Of a DNA stretch of 46,808 nucleotides, positions 8,624-17,340 are shown piece by piece. The notes beneath the pieces were generated by a model that was not told the DNA's origin, searched no databases, and saw only the letters and a list, made by a program, of their open reading frames with translations. The position numbers and the translations under genes are program-made. Numbering within the stretch: position 1 is the stretch's first letter; each line of letters starts with the position of its first letter. Origin of the DNA: JANQLU01 sp964434955 (GTDB lineage: Bacteria > Planctomycetota > Planctomycetia > Pirellulales > Pirellulaceae); the NCBI GenBank assembly GCA_964434955.1, contig CAYSXI010000016.1, forward strand, positions 1 to 46,808, in the 5' to 3' direction.

Positions 8624-9412
8624 ATGGCAAGTAAAAAAATGGCGCTGATTACCGGTGCTTCCAGCGGAATTGGAAGAGAACTGGCATGCATTCATGCCGA
8701 GCGTGGCGGTGATTTGGTGATTGTTGCCCGCCGAGAAGAAAAACTGAATGAATTGAAAAAGGAATTGGAATCCAAGCACGGGGTTGATGTGACCGTAATT
8801 ACCAAGGACCTGGCGACAGCGGATGGTCCAAAGGAACTTTATGACGAAGTGCAGGCCGCGGGAATTCGAGTCGATTACCTAATCAACAATGCAGGTTTTG
8901 GTGGTGGCGGCAAGTTTCATGAGCGCCCTTGGGAACAAGACCTGAAAATGATCAACCTCAATGTGGTCGCTTTGGCGGCCCTGACAAGACTTTATGTACC
9001 GGACTTTGTCGAGCGAAACGAAGGACGCGTACTAAACATTTCTTCGGTTGCCAGTCTCATGCCGGGACCTCTTCAAGCCACCTATTTTGCAACCAAGGCC
9101 TTTGTCACTTCGTTTAGTAACGCGCTGGCGGATGAATTGAGCGATACCAAAGTCACCGTCACCGCCCTCTTGCCAGGCGCAACGGAAACCGAGTTTGGAA
9201 GTGCCTCGGGAATGGACAAAACCAACCTCTTCAAAAACGCGGCCAGTGTACGACCCGTATGCGAAGATGGATACAACGCGATGTTGGCGGGCAAACTAAA
9301 CGTCATCTCCGGCGTTTCGTTCTTTCAAAAAGTGCTGATGAAACTGTCGCCTCTTTTGCCCCGCCGCGCGGTGATGAAAGAGGTGCGTAAAGTCCAGGAA
9401 CGAAAGCAGTGA
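8624..9412 (+). CDS. Short-chain dehydrogenase/reductase (SDR)
   Basis: 262 residues from ATG 8624, preferred over an in-frame ATG at 8579 because GGAG lies 5 bases upstream and the nucleotide fold then begins at once. Classical SDR features: cofactor loop TGASSGIG (about 9-16), basic ARREEK after strand 2 suggesting NADP(H), NNAG near residue 88, catalytic Ser in NISSVAS, and YFATK supplying Tyr and Lys. LLPGATETEF matches the family's PG motif. It probably reduces or oxidises a small alcohol or ketone; the substrate cannot be read from the sequence. The gene is monocistronic and converges on kinase 2 with an 11-base gap and no visible terminator. Confidence 0.92.
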   Translation: MASKKMALITGASSGIGRELACIHAERGGDLVIVARREEKLNELKKELESKHGVDVTVITKDLATADGPKELYDEVQAAGIRVDYLINNAGFGGGGKFHERPWEQDLKMINLNVVALAALTRLYVPDFVERNEGRVLNISSVASLMPGPLQATYFATKAFVTSFSNALADELSDTKVTVTALLPGATETEFGSASGMDKTNLFKNAASVRPVCEDGYNAMLAGKLNVISGVSFFQKVLMKLSPLLPRRAVMKEVRKVQERKQ

Positions 9413-9423
9413 ACGACGACCGA

Positions 9424-11979
9424 TCATCCATTTTTCTTGCGTTGTGACTTTTGCGCCGATTCGAGTGCCTCTTTGAGGAATAGCTTCAATTCGCGAAGTT
9501 CATCCGGTCCGTACTTTTCGCCATAAGTTTTTTTCACCTGTTCGAGCTGCTCAAAATAGATCCGTGTTTTCTCGGGATCATTGGTTTGGGCATTCGCCAT
9601 CACGATGAGACGGTAGGCTTTTTCTTCCAGGTTCTGTTTTTCCGTCCGACGTTCGACATCACCGTATCGTTTGCGTAGTTCCGATTCGAGTTGATCGATT
9701 CTCGCCTCGACTTTTTCAGCTTCCGCGTGATTTCCGCGGAGACGGAGTTGGACCATACTCGATCGAAGCTTCTTCAGCTGTTCGTAGTCGTCATCCTGGC
9801 TTTGCAGTAAGGCAAGCATTTCCGTCTTCAGTTCATTGACAGCTTCCTGGTTCCCTTCTTTTTGAAGCTCGGACATCTGTTCGATCAGGCGTTGGAATTT
9901 TTCGCGTGTCCGTTGTTTATCAGTGTATTCCCGCTTGATATCCACTCTCGCCGATTGTTCGTCGGCCGCTCGCTCGAGGACCTGCAAGGACAATGCGATC
10001 TTGGCTTGCAGTATTTCATCCTGCCCGGTTCCCTCGAGTTGCTTGGCAGCCTGCTGCAACTCCAGATACTGCTGGCGATGCGCGGCTTCGCGTTCGTACG
10101 ACTCGGCGATGTCCAGCATGTGGTCACACAACCGGTAGGCCATGTGATTACGTTGTGAATAATGTTCATGAACCACTTGCTTGATTTGATTGATCTTGTT
10201 TTTCAACGAAACGGGATGGTCTTTCGGTCGCCTGAAGACATAACGTACTGCCGATTCTTCTTTGATTGTTTCGTCGACACCGGTCAACGTCAGGCGGTGC
10301 GCGAATCCATTTGAAAACTCGACTTTTGCCGAATAGCGATGGAGGCCACCTTTTTCATCTGTGATTCGAAAGGGGCTTTTGAAAGCTCCCTTGGGCTCGT
10401 TGGATATGGGTCCTTTCTGGATATTTAATTCGTTTTCCACGTTCCCTGAATCTTTTAAAGCAAGCGAGCTCGAAAGCCAGAGCTTGCTCTTTTTGATCCG
10501 CATGTTTGGGAACACGGTTTGGTGTTTGGAAGCACTCGAAGTGGACTCTGAAAGGAGCTTCTTATTGCCTTTGAAGGCCGATTCCAATTCCCAGGGGCCG
10601 TTGATCAACGACGTGGTTGTCAGTTCGGGCTGAGAAGGCAGCTTTACCTGCGAAAGCCTTTTCTCAATTCTTGCGATGCTCTCCTCGTCCTCTTCCTGCT
10701 GATCCAACAGCCACTGGTTCCACTGAGAGACCGAATCATGATTGGGCCGAGGTTCCGGTTTGTTCCCCGGGAAGTTGAAAGAAGTCATCGCGACGGTCAG
10801 CAACAAAGGAACGATGAGCGCGATCGAAGCGTAGATCCACGATCTCGACTTCGGGAATGGAGTTCTCAGATCCGCAGGTAGCGGGGCGCGAGGCGTTTGA
10901 AGGTGAGCCAGGCATTGCTCCAGAACGCTCGCCAATTCTGCCGCAGACTGGTAGCGTCGTGCGGGGTTCTTGGCGTGCAGTTTTGAAACCAGCGTCTCCA
11001 ACCATTCTGGAATCGATGGATTGATTTCTCGAATCGCACGCGGGGAGTCGTCGACAATCCGCTTGAGTACGCCAAACGAGTTGCTTGCACGAAACGGACT
11101 TCGCCCGGTACACATTGTGTAGATTACTGTGCCAAGGCTGAACAGATCGCTGCGTGCATCGATGGTCTCACCCATCGCTTGTTCAGGCGACATGAATTCG
11201 GGAGTGCCTGCGATGGTTCCCGTTCCCGTTAGATCGGAGTCATCCACCGCTCGAGCCAATCCAAAGTCTGTGATCAGGACGCGTTGAATTCCGACCGGAA
11301 GCAGAAGATTGGCCGGTTTGACGTCGCGGTGGACGAGGCCTTGGGCGTGAGCGGCCGACAACCCGGAGGCAGCTTGATGGGAGATCCGAACGATCTCCAA
11401 AGGCGTGAGTGGGCCGGTGCGTTGAATTAGTTTCTGAAGTGATTCGCCGCGAACATAAGGCATGATCAAATAGGGAAGCCCGTCAAATTCGCTGACGCCA
11501 TGAATGGCGACGACATTATCGTGGACCACCGCCGCCGCGGCCTTCGCTTCCCGGGCAAAGCGGTTTCGTGCCGAACCTCGTACAGCGAGTTGCGGTGCCA
11601 AAACTTTGATTGCAACGAAACGATTGAGCGACTCATCAAAACCTTTGAGGACGACGCTCATTCCCCCTTGGCCAATCACCCCTGCGATCTCGTATCCGCC
11701 GAAGCGCCCCAGCATCTGCGGGTTTTCCGAAGGAGCCAAAAGCGAAATGATTTCCTGCAAACTCAAGTTGGTCGAATCGTCCAACGTTTCTCGATCCTGT
11801 GGGAGGTACTCTCGAACGTCATCCCACCAACCGGCTTCACCCGCAGAATCTTCCAGCAAAGATTGGCATGATTCACAGGAATCAAGGTGAGTTTCGAATT
11901 CGCGCGTCGAAGCTTGATCCAATTCGTTTCGCAGGAACTTCGCAACTCTTTCTTGATCACAATTCGTTTTATTCAACAT
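9424..11979 (-). CDS. Ser/Thr kinase with N-terminal anti-sigma-type zinc motif (kinase 2)
   Basis: 851 residues from ATG 11979; in-frame ATGs at 11991 and 12018 are alternatives and none has a clear ribosome site. Residues 8-45 resemble an anti-sigma zinc domain, with His-x3-Cys-x2-Cys in HLDSCESC (H31, C35, C38). The kinase domain spans about 95-360: GQGGMS loop, VAIK Lys125, HRDVKPANLL with Asp219, DFGLAR, GTPEFMSPEQ and SDLFSLG. A membrane helix lies at about 381-400. The outer part begins with a beta-rich region around 455-585 and continues as a long charged coiled coil to the end. Its start overlaps the ECF 2 stop by 11 bases, so the two are translationally coupled. A combined anti-sigma factor and kinase controlling ECF 2 is the natural inference. 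Confidence 0.9.
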   Translation of the reverse strand: MLNKTNCDQERVAKFLRNELDQASTREFETHLDSCESCQSLLEDSAGEAGWWDDVREYLPQDRETLDDSTNLSLQEIISLLAPSENPQMLGRFGGYEIAGVIGQGGMSVVLKGFDESLNRFVAIKVLAPQLAVRGSARNRFAREAKAAAAVVHDNVVAIHGVSEFDGLPYLIMPYVRGESLQKLIQRTGPLTPLEIVRISHQAASGLSAAHAQGLVHRDVKPANLLLPVGIQRVLITDFGLARAVDDSDLTGTGTIAGTPEFMSPEQAMGETIDARSDLFSLGTVIYTMCTGRSPFRASNSFGVLKRIVDDSPRAIREINPSIPEWLETLVSKLHAKNPARRYQSAAELASVLEQCLAHLQTPRAPLPADLRTPFPKSRSWIYASIALIVPLLLTVAMTSFNFPGNKPEPRPNHDSVSQWNQWLLDQQEEDEESIARIEKRLSQVKLPSQPELTTTSLINGPWELESAFKGNKKLLSESTSSASKHQTVFPNMRIKKSKLWLSSSLALKDSGNVENELNIQKGPISNEPKGAFKSPFRITDEKGGLHRYSAKVEFSNGFAHRLTLTGVDETIKEESAVRYVFRRPKDHPVSLKNKINQIKQVVHEHYSQRNHMAYRLCDHMLDIAESYEREAAHRQQYLELQQAAKQLEGTGQDEILQAKIALSLQVLERAADEQSARVDIKREYTDKQRTREKFQRLIEQMSELQKEGNQEAVNELKTEMLALLQSQDDDYEQLKKLRSSMVQLRLRGNHAEAEKVEARIDQLESELRKRYGDVERRTEKQNLEEKAYRLIVMANAQTNDPEKTRIYFEQLEQVKKTYGEKYGPDELRELKLFLKEALESAQKSQRKKNG

Positions 11980-12583
11980 AGGGATTCTCATTGAAATTGC
12001 CGGTGAAACTAATTTCATTAATCTTTTCTCGAAGACGGTGCATCACACGACTTCGGGCTGCATAAACGGACCCAGAATTCTTGCTGAGATGAGAAGCGAT
12101 TTCGGCGACCGATCGGCCCCGGACTGCCGACTCCCAAAACGCCGTCCAGGTTTCCGGTTGGAACTCGCTGCGGATTTGCTTGGCGGCGTATCGAAATGCC
12201 TCTCGGCGAATCTCGACGAGCAGCTCGGATTCCGATTCGTTTTGCGGAATTGAATCGAGCAACTCCATTACCTTCGTGTTACCGGAACCCAGGTCAGGTT
12301 TGGCTCGCGTTAGCGCGTTCAAGACCGCGTGGTGGGTAATTCGGATCAGCCAGGTGCGAAACTTTGCTCGGTCGGAGTCGGGTTTCCACTTCTTGATGGC
12401 TTTGGATACGGAAACCAAAACCGATTGGGCAAGATCCTCGGCGTCTGCATGCTGCAGCCCGCGTAAATTCGCGTAACGAATGATCGCCGGGCGATAAATC
12501 TGGGCGAACTCTTCCCAGGCTTCGTGATTCTCAGGATCGCGAATCTGCAGGAGAAGACTGGGCCTGGTGTCAGAAAAATTCAT
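11969..12583 (-). CDS. ECF sigma factor (ECF 2)
   Basis: 204 residues from ATG 12583. Region 2 is at about 25-95 (WEEFAQIYRPAIIRYANLRGL then DAEDLAQSVLVSVSKAI and FRTWLIRITHHAVLNAL). Region 4 is at about 140-195, with an HTH in RSVAEIASHLSKNSGSVYAARSR. The WTAFWESAVRGRSVAEIA phrase is typical of a planctomycete ECF group found beside kinases. It is transcribed just ahead of kinase 2 and overlaps it. The 88-base spacer from the torD-like gene contains an inverted repeat, so it may have its own promoter or be read from the molybdoenzyme operon. Confidence 0.92.
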   Translation of the reverse strand: MNFSDTRPSLLLQIRDPENHEAWEEFAQIYRPAIIRYANLRGLQHADAEDLAQSVLVSVSKAIKKWKPDSDRAKFRTWLIRITHHAVLNALTRAKPDLGSGNTKVMELLDSIPQNESESELLVEIRREAFRYAAKQIRSEFQPETWTAFWESAVRGRSVAEIASHLSKNSGSVYAARSRVMHRLREKINEISFTGNFNENPYVE

Positions 12584-12627
12584 GCTTGCCTCGGTGCCGT
12601 TTCAATACTACACACGAAGGATCGCAG

Positions 12628-12661
12628 TTTCTGACAAGGATTTGTTTGATCCAGTCAGAAA
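12628..12661. promoter_or_regulatory. Inverted repeat between torD-like gene and ECF 2
   Basis: TTTCTGAC (12628-12635) is repeated inverted as GTCAGAAA (12654-12661), and GGAT/ATCC adds four more pairs after a small AA/A internal loop, leaving a 7-base loop. The leftward transcript has a T-run before the hairpin, not after it, so it does not fit a terminator of the torD-like gene. It lies 45-78 bases upstream of ECF 2 and could be an operator or leader structure. Confidence 0.35.
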
Positions 12662-12671
12662 AAAATCCCAA

Positions 12672-13310
12672 TTACCTTGGAGAATCCAGGATTTGACCGA
12701 AATGGAGGGCTTCCTGCCGCAAGAAATCGCGGGTTAACCCAATAAGCGAGGCGTAGAATCCGCTCGCGATCTTCTCGAGCGGTTCAAACAAGACGGTTGT
12801 CCAGGCAAGATGATGCGCGAAGAATGAGCTTGCCAAGTCCTCGCGAACCAGGCGCCGGACAGCGGAATTGGCAGCAGCATTTTCGCCCGTGTTTTCGGCT
12901 AATGGGGGTTCGTCCACGTTGCTGGCCTGCAAGATCGCGCTCATCACTTGAAGCTGAAACCCCAAGTGATCCAGGATCTGATTCTCATGATGGGGTACCT
13001 GGACATACTGCAAATGGTCGCGCATGGAATCGACCGCCGCACCATTCAATAGACCGCCCATGTGCACCGATTGAATCGGCAACACCGCTCCACGCGGCCC
13101 GATAAACAGCCGGCAGAAATCGACTGCCAACTCATCCGAATTGAGATGATCAAACTCGAGGCCCAAGTCGGCCAAAACCGAGTTGGCATCGTTGGACTTC
13201 AACGCGTCGATCGTTTCACCGTCCAATTCACGGATCCAGAGCCTTGCCAGGAGCGCGTAGACCGCGCCGCGGTTCTCTTGGTCGGTGGTGTCAAAATCGA
13301 CGCTAACCAA
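12672..13310 (-). CDS. TorD/DmsD-type molybdoenzyme maturation chaperone
   Basis: 212 residues from TTG 13310, the first possible start after an in-frame stop, with AAGGA 9 bases upstream. The all-helical sequence fits the TorD family: NRGAVYALLARLW at the start, a central DFCRLFIGPRG...PIQSVHMGG segment matching the family's FxxLFxGP...P-Ser/Tyr signature, then DHLGFQLQVMSAIL and FFAHHLAWT. These cytosolic chaperones bind the Tat signal of a molybdoenzyme and hold it until cofactor insertion. The gene overlaps the molybdopterin oxidoreductase by 8 bases and is last of the three-gene operon, so that enzyme is its expected client. Confidence 0.85.
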   Translation of the reverse strand: MVSVDFDTTDQENRGAVYALLARLWIRELDGETIDALKSNDANSVLADLGLEFDHLNSDELAVDFCRLFIGPRGAVLPIQSVHMGGLLNGAAVDSMRDHLQYVQVPHHENQILDHLGFQLQVMSAILQASNVDEPPLAENTGENAAANSAVRRLVREDLASSFFAHHLAWTTVLFEPLEKIASGFYASLIGLTRDFLRQEALHFGQILDSPR

Positions 13311-16119
13311 TTTTTCGGATCCTTACCACGGTCGAGTGAAAGGCTTGCTGACCGGTGATTGGATCGGGAGCGATCGGCATGAGCTTGTTTTGGTTCCAGC
13401 CGTTCCCGGAATTGGGAACCCACTTATCAGGGTCCCCATTGGATTGATCCTCCCACCACATGTTTCGCTCCCAATCGGGATCACGGTAGGTTTTTCCGTC
13501 GCTACCGGCGAGGTGCGTGTTGTCGGCTGAACTTGTTTCGCGAACGCCTTTTGCAACATTCGAATACTGCCAATGACCACAAGAATTACTCATTGCGATG
13601 GCACTCGGATGAATTCCCTGCATGGTCACGACGGGGACGCGCATTTTGCTGACAACAATCCGGCCTGTCTCGTCACGCTCACCGTGCTTCAGATTTGGCG
13701 ATGATTTTTCAAGCATTTTGGAAAAGTAGGATGTGAGCTCGATCCAGTCGCCGTCCTTCAGATCGTAGGCCGCCGCGGTTTTCGGATTGAGCCACGCAGG
13801 ATTGCTGTGCACGATTTCTGCAAGCCATTTCAAGTTCATTGTGCGTCCATGATTGTGCACGTTCCACTTGAAGCTGGTCATGATCAATTCATCATCGGCA
13901 AGTTCGCGATGTTCTTCGGGTTGCAGCCAGATTGGCATCGAATCAACATCCACATCGAATCCCTTGTGTTGTTGCGGTCGATTCTTGGTCTTGGTGACCC
14001 CGCTCAATTGAATCAGGTCCGAGCAATCCTGGTTCTTGCCGATTTGACTGACGAACAGGCTCCGAATTTCGAATTTGCGACTTGGCGTTGCAAAACCGCG
14101 AACAACCCGTCCGTCGGATTGGCGTATTCCGATTCCTTTCCCGTCGCGAGTTACGATCCCCGTTTTTTCATCGGTATCCGTGCCTTCGAGAGCTTCTTCA
14201 GCGATTGTCCGGTTGTAGGGTTCGTAGAACGCGTCGCGCGAAGGATCTTCCCAGGCCCCTTCTTCCATCAAGCGGTCCAGGCCCTCGAGTCCCGTGTCTT
14301 CGTTCTTTGGAATGTTTTTCGCCCATTCGCGCATGTAGTCTTCTGTCGAGCCGTACTCGTACCACTTCTCCATGCCGCCGCCGATTCGGCGTGCCAACTC
14401 GGGAAAGAAATCCCGAACGTCACGTGACTCGCCCAGCGGTTTGACCATGGGCATTCGAATCCCGACATAGGGTTTCAAGTTATAGGAACCTCGGGCATCC
14501 AGATCCCAGCGTTCCAGGTACGTGGTCCAGGGAAGGACAATATCGGCGTAGTGAGCGGTTTCGTTGTAGAAACAATTGACGCAGACATGGAATGGAATCA
14601 AGGACTCGTCGCAAAGCACGTCCTTGGTCAGGCTTTCTTCCGGCCACGTAAGAGGCGAATCCAAGTTGTAAGTCATGTAGGCCTGGAGTTTGGCCCGACC
14701 CTGCAAGAGATAGAGGTAAATGATTTCGCCGACACGCATCCGTCGCCAAACATTGGCCAAGGGGTATTCGGGTGGATCTTCGATCGGGCTCCAGGTTTTC
14801 GCGCCCGGTGGCATGGCCGGCGTCTTGAAGTTCGGATCGAGCCCGCCCCAGGGTGACCAGCACCAACCGCCTTTTTTGCCAACACTTCCGACCACCGCAT
14901 TCAACATTTGAACGGCACGGTCATTGTAAAAACCATTGAGGTGGGCCGACGAACCCCGGTTGCACATGGTCGTGGCCGCCGGCGCCGCTTTGGCAAACTC
15001 AAGTGCGATTCGTCGAATGTCTTTGGCGGGAATCCCGCTCACGTTTTCGGCCCATTCCGGTGTGTGGGGCGCGAGATGGGACTTGAGATCCTCGACCGAT
15101 ATGTTCGTCCAGTTCTCGATGAACTCTTTATCGTGAAGATCGGCGGCGAGAATCGCCTGGCTCATTGCCAAGGCAACCGCGCCATCGGTTCCCGGGAATG
15201 GCGAGAACCATTCGTCACTTGCACCCGCCGTATTTGAAAGACGAACATCAAACGTAACCAGCTTGGCGCCGTTTTCGAATCGCCCATTTTGAATCCGATT
15301 CGCAAACGGGATGTGGCCCTGGTGGGCTTCGAAAGCATTGGAGCCAAAATTAAGAATGTACTTGCTGTTTTCGACATCGTTCAGATCCCAATCGCTTTCC
15401 CAAAGGTAGGTCAGATTGGCAGCCCGACGGTTGCCGGAGCAAAGGGAACGGTGACTCAACTGCGTGCTGGTTCCGAACGCATTCAAGAATCGTTTCAAAG
15501 CATCTTTGCTGCGTTGCCGACCCTGGTGGAATGCAAACTCCTCGAGTCGCCCGGAGTCGCGCACAGCTTTCAGCTTCTGGGCGATTTCATCCAGCGCTTC
15601 GTCCCATGAAATTCGCTTCCATTTGCCTTCGCCGCGTTCGCCAACACGCTTCAACGGGTAGAGCAAACGTTCCGGGTGATAAAGATGATTCAGACCGGCG
15701 TGCCCACGCGCACAGACCTTCCCTCGACTGTTGGGGTCGTTGGGGTTGCCTTCAATTTTAAGAAGGCGTCCTTCCTTCACGTGTCCGACAATGCCACAAA
15801 CGGTACTGCAAAGCTGGCACATGCCAGGAATCTTTTTGGTGCCTTGATACTTGTCTTTGGGCGGCCAGTTCTTCTTTTTCTGAGGGCCCGGCAACATGCA
15901 GACTCCGGGCATCGGATGATCGCCCGATTCGTAAGGCTTGCCGCGATTGCGTTCCCATTTTTCAAGATCCACACCCAGGGTCAGGTCCTTGTCTTTGGAA
16001 TCCTGATCTTGCGTGGCCTTGTTCTTATTGCCGCAACCTGGGATGCCGGCAGCTGATATTCCGCTCGCACCCAGGAGGGCGCCGAGTCGTAGAAAATCTC
16101 TTCTTGAGCGTTTGGTCAC
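13303..16119 (-). CDS. Tat-exported molybdopterin oxidoreductase, DMSO reductase family
   Basis: 938 residues from GTG 16119, which overlaps the ferredoxin stop as GTGA. A Tat signal (SRRDFLRLG, residues 5-13) ends near GIPGC (Cys29), which could also be lipidated although the box is imperfect. The [4Fe-4S] ligands are C101, C104, C108 and C136. In HRSLC, Cys227 is the probable molybdenum ligand, as in polysulfide and thiosulfate reductases. Mo-bisMGD binding segments follow (about 250-560), including PWTTYLERWD. The C-terminal cap (about 760-938) has SNSCGHWQYSNVAKG. Length and layout fit PhsA/PsrA/TtrA-type or related subunits, but the substrate (sulfur compound, oxyanion or other) cannot be read. 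A dedicated ferredoxin subunit precedes it and a TorD-type chaperone follows. Confidence 0.9.
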   Translation of the reverse strand: MTKRSRRDFLRLGALLGASGISAAGIPGCGNKNKATQDQDSKDKDLTLGVDLEKWERNRGKPYESGDHPMPGVCMLPGPQKKKNWPPKDKYQGTKKIPGMCQLCSTVCGIVGHVKEGRLLKIEGNPNDPNSRGKVCARGHAGLNHLYHPERLLYPLKRVGERGEGKWKRISWDEALDEIAQKLKAVRDSGRLEEFAFHQGRQRSKDALKRFLNAFGTSTQLSHRSLCSGNRRAANLTYLWESDWDLNDVENSKYILNFGSNAFEAHQGHIPFANRIQNGRFENGAKLVTFDVRLSNTAGASDEWFSPFPGTDGAVALAMSQAILAADLHDKEFIENWTNISVEDLKSHLAPHTPEWAENVSGIPAKDIRRIALEFAKAAPAATTMCNRGSSAHLNGFYNDRAVQMLNAVVGSVGKKGGWCWSPWGGLDPNFKTPAMPPGAKTWSPIEDPPEYPLANVWRRMRVGEIIYLYLLQGRAKLQAYMTYNLDSPLTWPEESLTKDVLCDESLIPFHVCVNCFYNETAHYADIVLPWTTYLERWDLDARGSYNLKPYVGIRMPMVKPLGESRDVRDFFPELARRIGGGMEKWYEYGSTEDYMREWAKNIPKNEDTGLEGLDRLMEEGAWEDPSRDAFYEPYNRTIAEEALEGTDTDEKTGIVTRDGKGIGIRQSDGRVVRGFATPSRKFEIRSLFVSQIGKNQDCSDLIQLSGVTKTKNRPQQHKGFDVDVDSMPIWLQPEEHRELADDELIMTSFKWNVHNHGRTMNLKWLAEIVHSNPAWLNPKTAAAYDLKDGDWIELTSYFSKMLEKSSPNLKHGERDETGRIVVSKMRVPVVTMQGIHPSAIAMSNSCGHWQYSNVAKGVRETSSADNTHLAGSDGKTYRDPDWERNMWWEDQSNGDPDKWVPNSGNGWNQNKLMPIAPDPITGQQAFHSTVVRIRKIG

Positions 16120-17108
16120 TTTGACGGCTCCTGTTTCTTCTCTCGTTCGACCCGGGATTTAGATTCGACAACCGGTTTTTCTTTCCAGTTGTAAATGCTG
16201 TAGGCCTCGGGGCCGTACGAACTACCTTCTCGCGGAACGCGTTCCTCTATCTCTTGAGTTGCGGGCCCGCTAAACCACATTCGCGGCTTGGTGTTTTTCT
16301 CTTCACGAAGTTGCGAAACTTCGACGCCTTCCTTTTCCATTTTTTCGATGGCTTTCGAAACTTTGGATTCGGGGTCGTTCAGGTCGCCAAAGTAAATTGC
16401 GTCCGCTGGACAGGTGTCAGTACAGGCGGGTTCCATTCCTTCATCCACCCGGTGCACGCAGTTGTGACACTTGACGGCCTGGTTGGCGACCGGATCCATG
16501 TAAATCGCGCCATAGGGGCAAACGTCCACACAGGTTCCGTGCCCGCAACAAATTTCATAGTCGACCAACACGCTTCCACCGGTCCCTTTTTTCAACGCGC
16601 CGCAAGGACAGGCTTTGATGCAGGGGGCGTCTTCGCAGTGTTGGCAAGCCATCGGCAAGAACATTCGCGCAACCTTCGGGTATTCACCCACATCCTTGTA
16701 AAAGGTCTGCCGAATATAGTTGCCGAGCGGAACATCGTTTTCCGCCTTGCAAGAGACTTCGCATCCGTGGCAACCAAAACACCTTCGAGTGTCCACGAAC
16801 CAAGCCAGCTTTTTGCCATCGTCGGGAGCCTGCATCCGCTCCTTCCAATAACTTTCCGGTTTGAAAAGTTCTTCTGGCTCTTGGGCAGCGCTTTCATCGC
16901 CGGCTAAAGAAATCGCGCCAGTAGCGACCAAGGCAGTCGATGCGTCTTTGAGAAATTCACGCCGCGAAGAGGCATTGGCGTCAGGCGATTGAGTCTGTTT
17001 ATCCAGATCAGGCGGGGTTGGGTCGACAGGGGCTGACTTGTTCTCGTCGTGGTAGCCTGATTCGTTTGATACAGTTGGTTCGTTTGATTCAGATCGATTG
17101 CCGCGCAT
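16116..17108 (-). CDS. Tat-exported ferredoxin-like electron-transfer subunit with four [4Fe-4S] clusters
   Basis: 330 residues from ATG 17108. A polar leader of about 45 residues precedes a Tat motif SRREFLK (48-54) and a hydrophobic Ala-rich core. Sixteen cysteines form the DmsB/PsrB/NrfC pattern: C110/113/116/120; C155/158/163/167; C188/193/197 with C187; and C214/217/229/233. An extra Cys169 makes CPCGAL instead of the usual CPTGAL. The charged C-terminal tail is about 70 residues. In relatives this subunit carries electrons between a membrane quinol anchor and the molybdenum subunit. No such anchor (DmsC, NrfD or cytochrome b type) is encoded next to it. It is the first gene of the operon. 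Confidence 0.92.
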   Translation of the reverse strand: MRGNRSESNEPTVSNESGYHDENKSAPVDPTPPDLDKQTQSPDANASSRREFLKDASTALVATGAISLAGDESAAQEPEELFKPESYWKERMQAPDDGKKLAWFVDTRRCFGCHGCEVSCKAENDVPLGNYIRQTFYKDVGEYPKVARMFLPMACQHCEDAPCIKACPCGALKKGTGGSVLVDYEICCGHGTCVDVCPYGAIYMDPVANQAVKCHNCVHRVDEGMEPACTDTCPADAIYFGDLNDPESKVSKAIEKMEKEGVEVSQLREEKNTKPRMWFSGPATQEIEERVPREGSSYGPEAYSIYNWKEKPVVESKSRVEREKKQEPSK

Positions 17109-17144
17109 GGATCGTTTCCACCTGACCCGGGCCGCCGACCGACG

Positions 17145-17156
17145 ACCTAGCTAGGT
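17145..17156. repeat. 12-bp palindrome upstream of the molybdoenzyme operon
   Basis: ACCTAGCTAGGT is a perfect palindrome 37 bases upstream of the ferredoxin-subunit ATG. The place fits a repressor or activator site, but a single short palindrome can be chance. The rest of the 232-base spacer (17109-17340) holds no credible gene. Confidence 0.3.
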
Positions 17157-17304
17157 GTTACTCAGTTTCGGTTAATGAATGAAAAATACGTATGCATGAT
17201 CGTAAGGAAGCATGGTAAGCCGCATATCTTAGGGGACCCAAGCTTGAGACGCAATCAAAGTTTTGGCGCGTTTGTGCTTTGGGAACGGACAATCCGTGTC
17301 TTCT

Positions 17305-17334
17305 TTTACACACGACTGTTATTGGCCGGGTCAA
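17305..17334 (-). promoter_or_regulatory. Possible promoter of the molybdoenzyme operon
   Basis: On the minus strand TTGACC (17334-17329) and TGTAAA (17310-17305) are separated by 18 bases, resembling -35 and -10 boxes. Transcription would give a leader of nearly 200 bases before the ferredoxin-subunit gene. Matches to consensus are partial and planctomycete promoters are poorly defined. Confidence 0.25.
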
Positions 17335-17340
17335 ATACAA

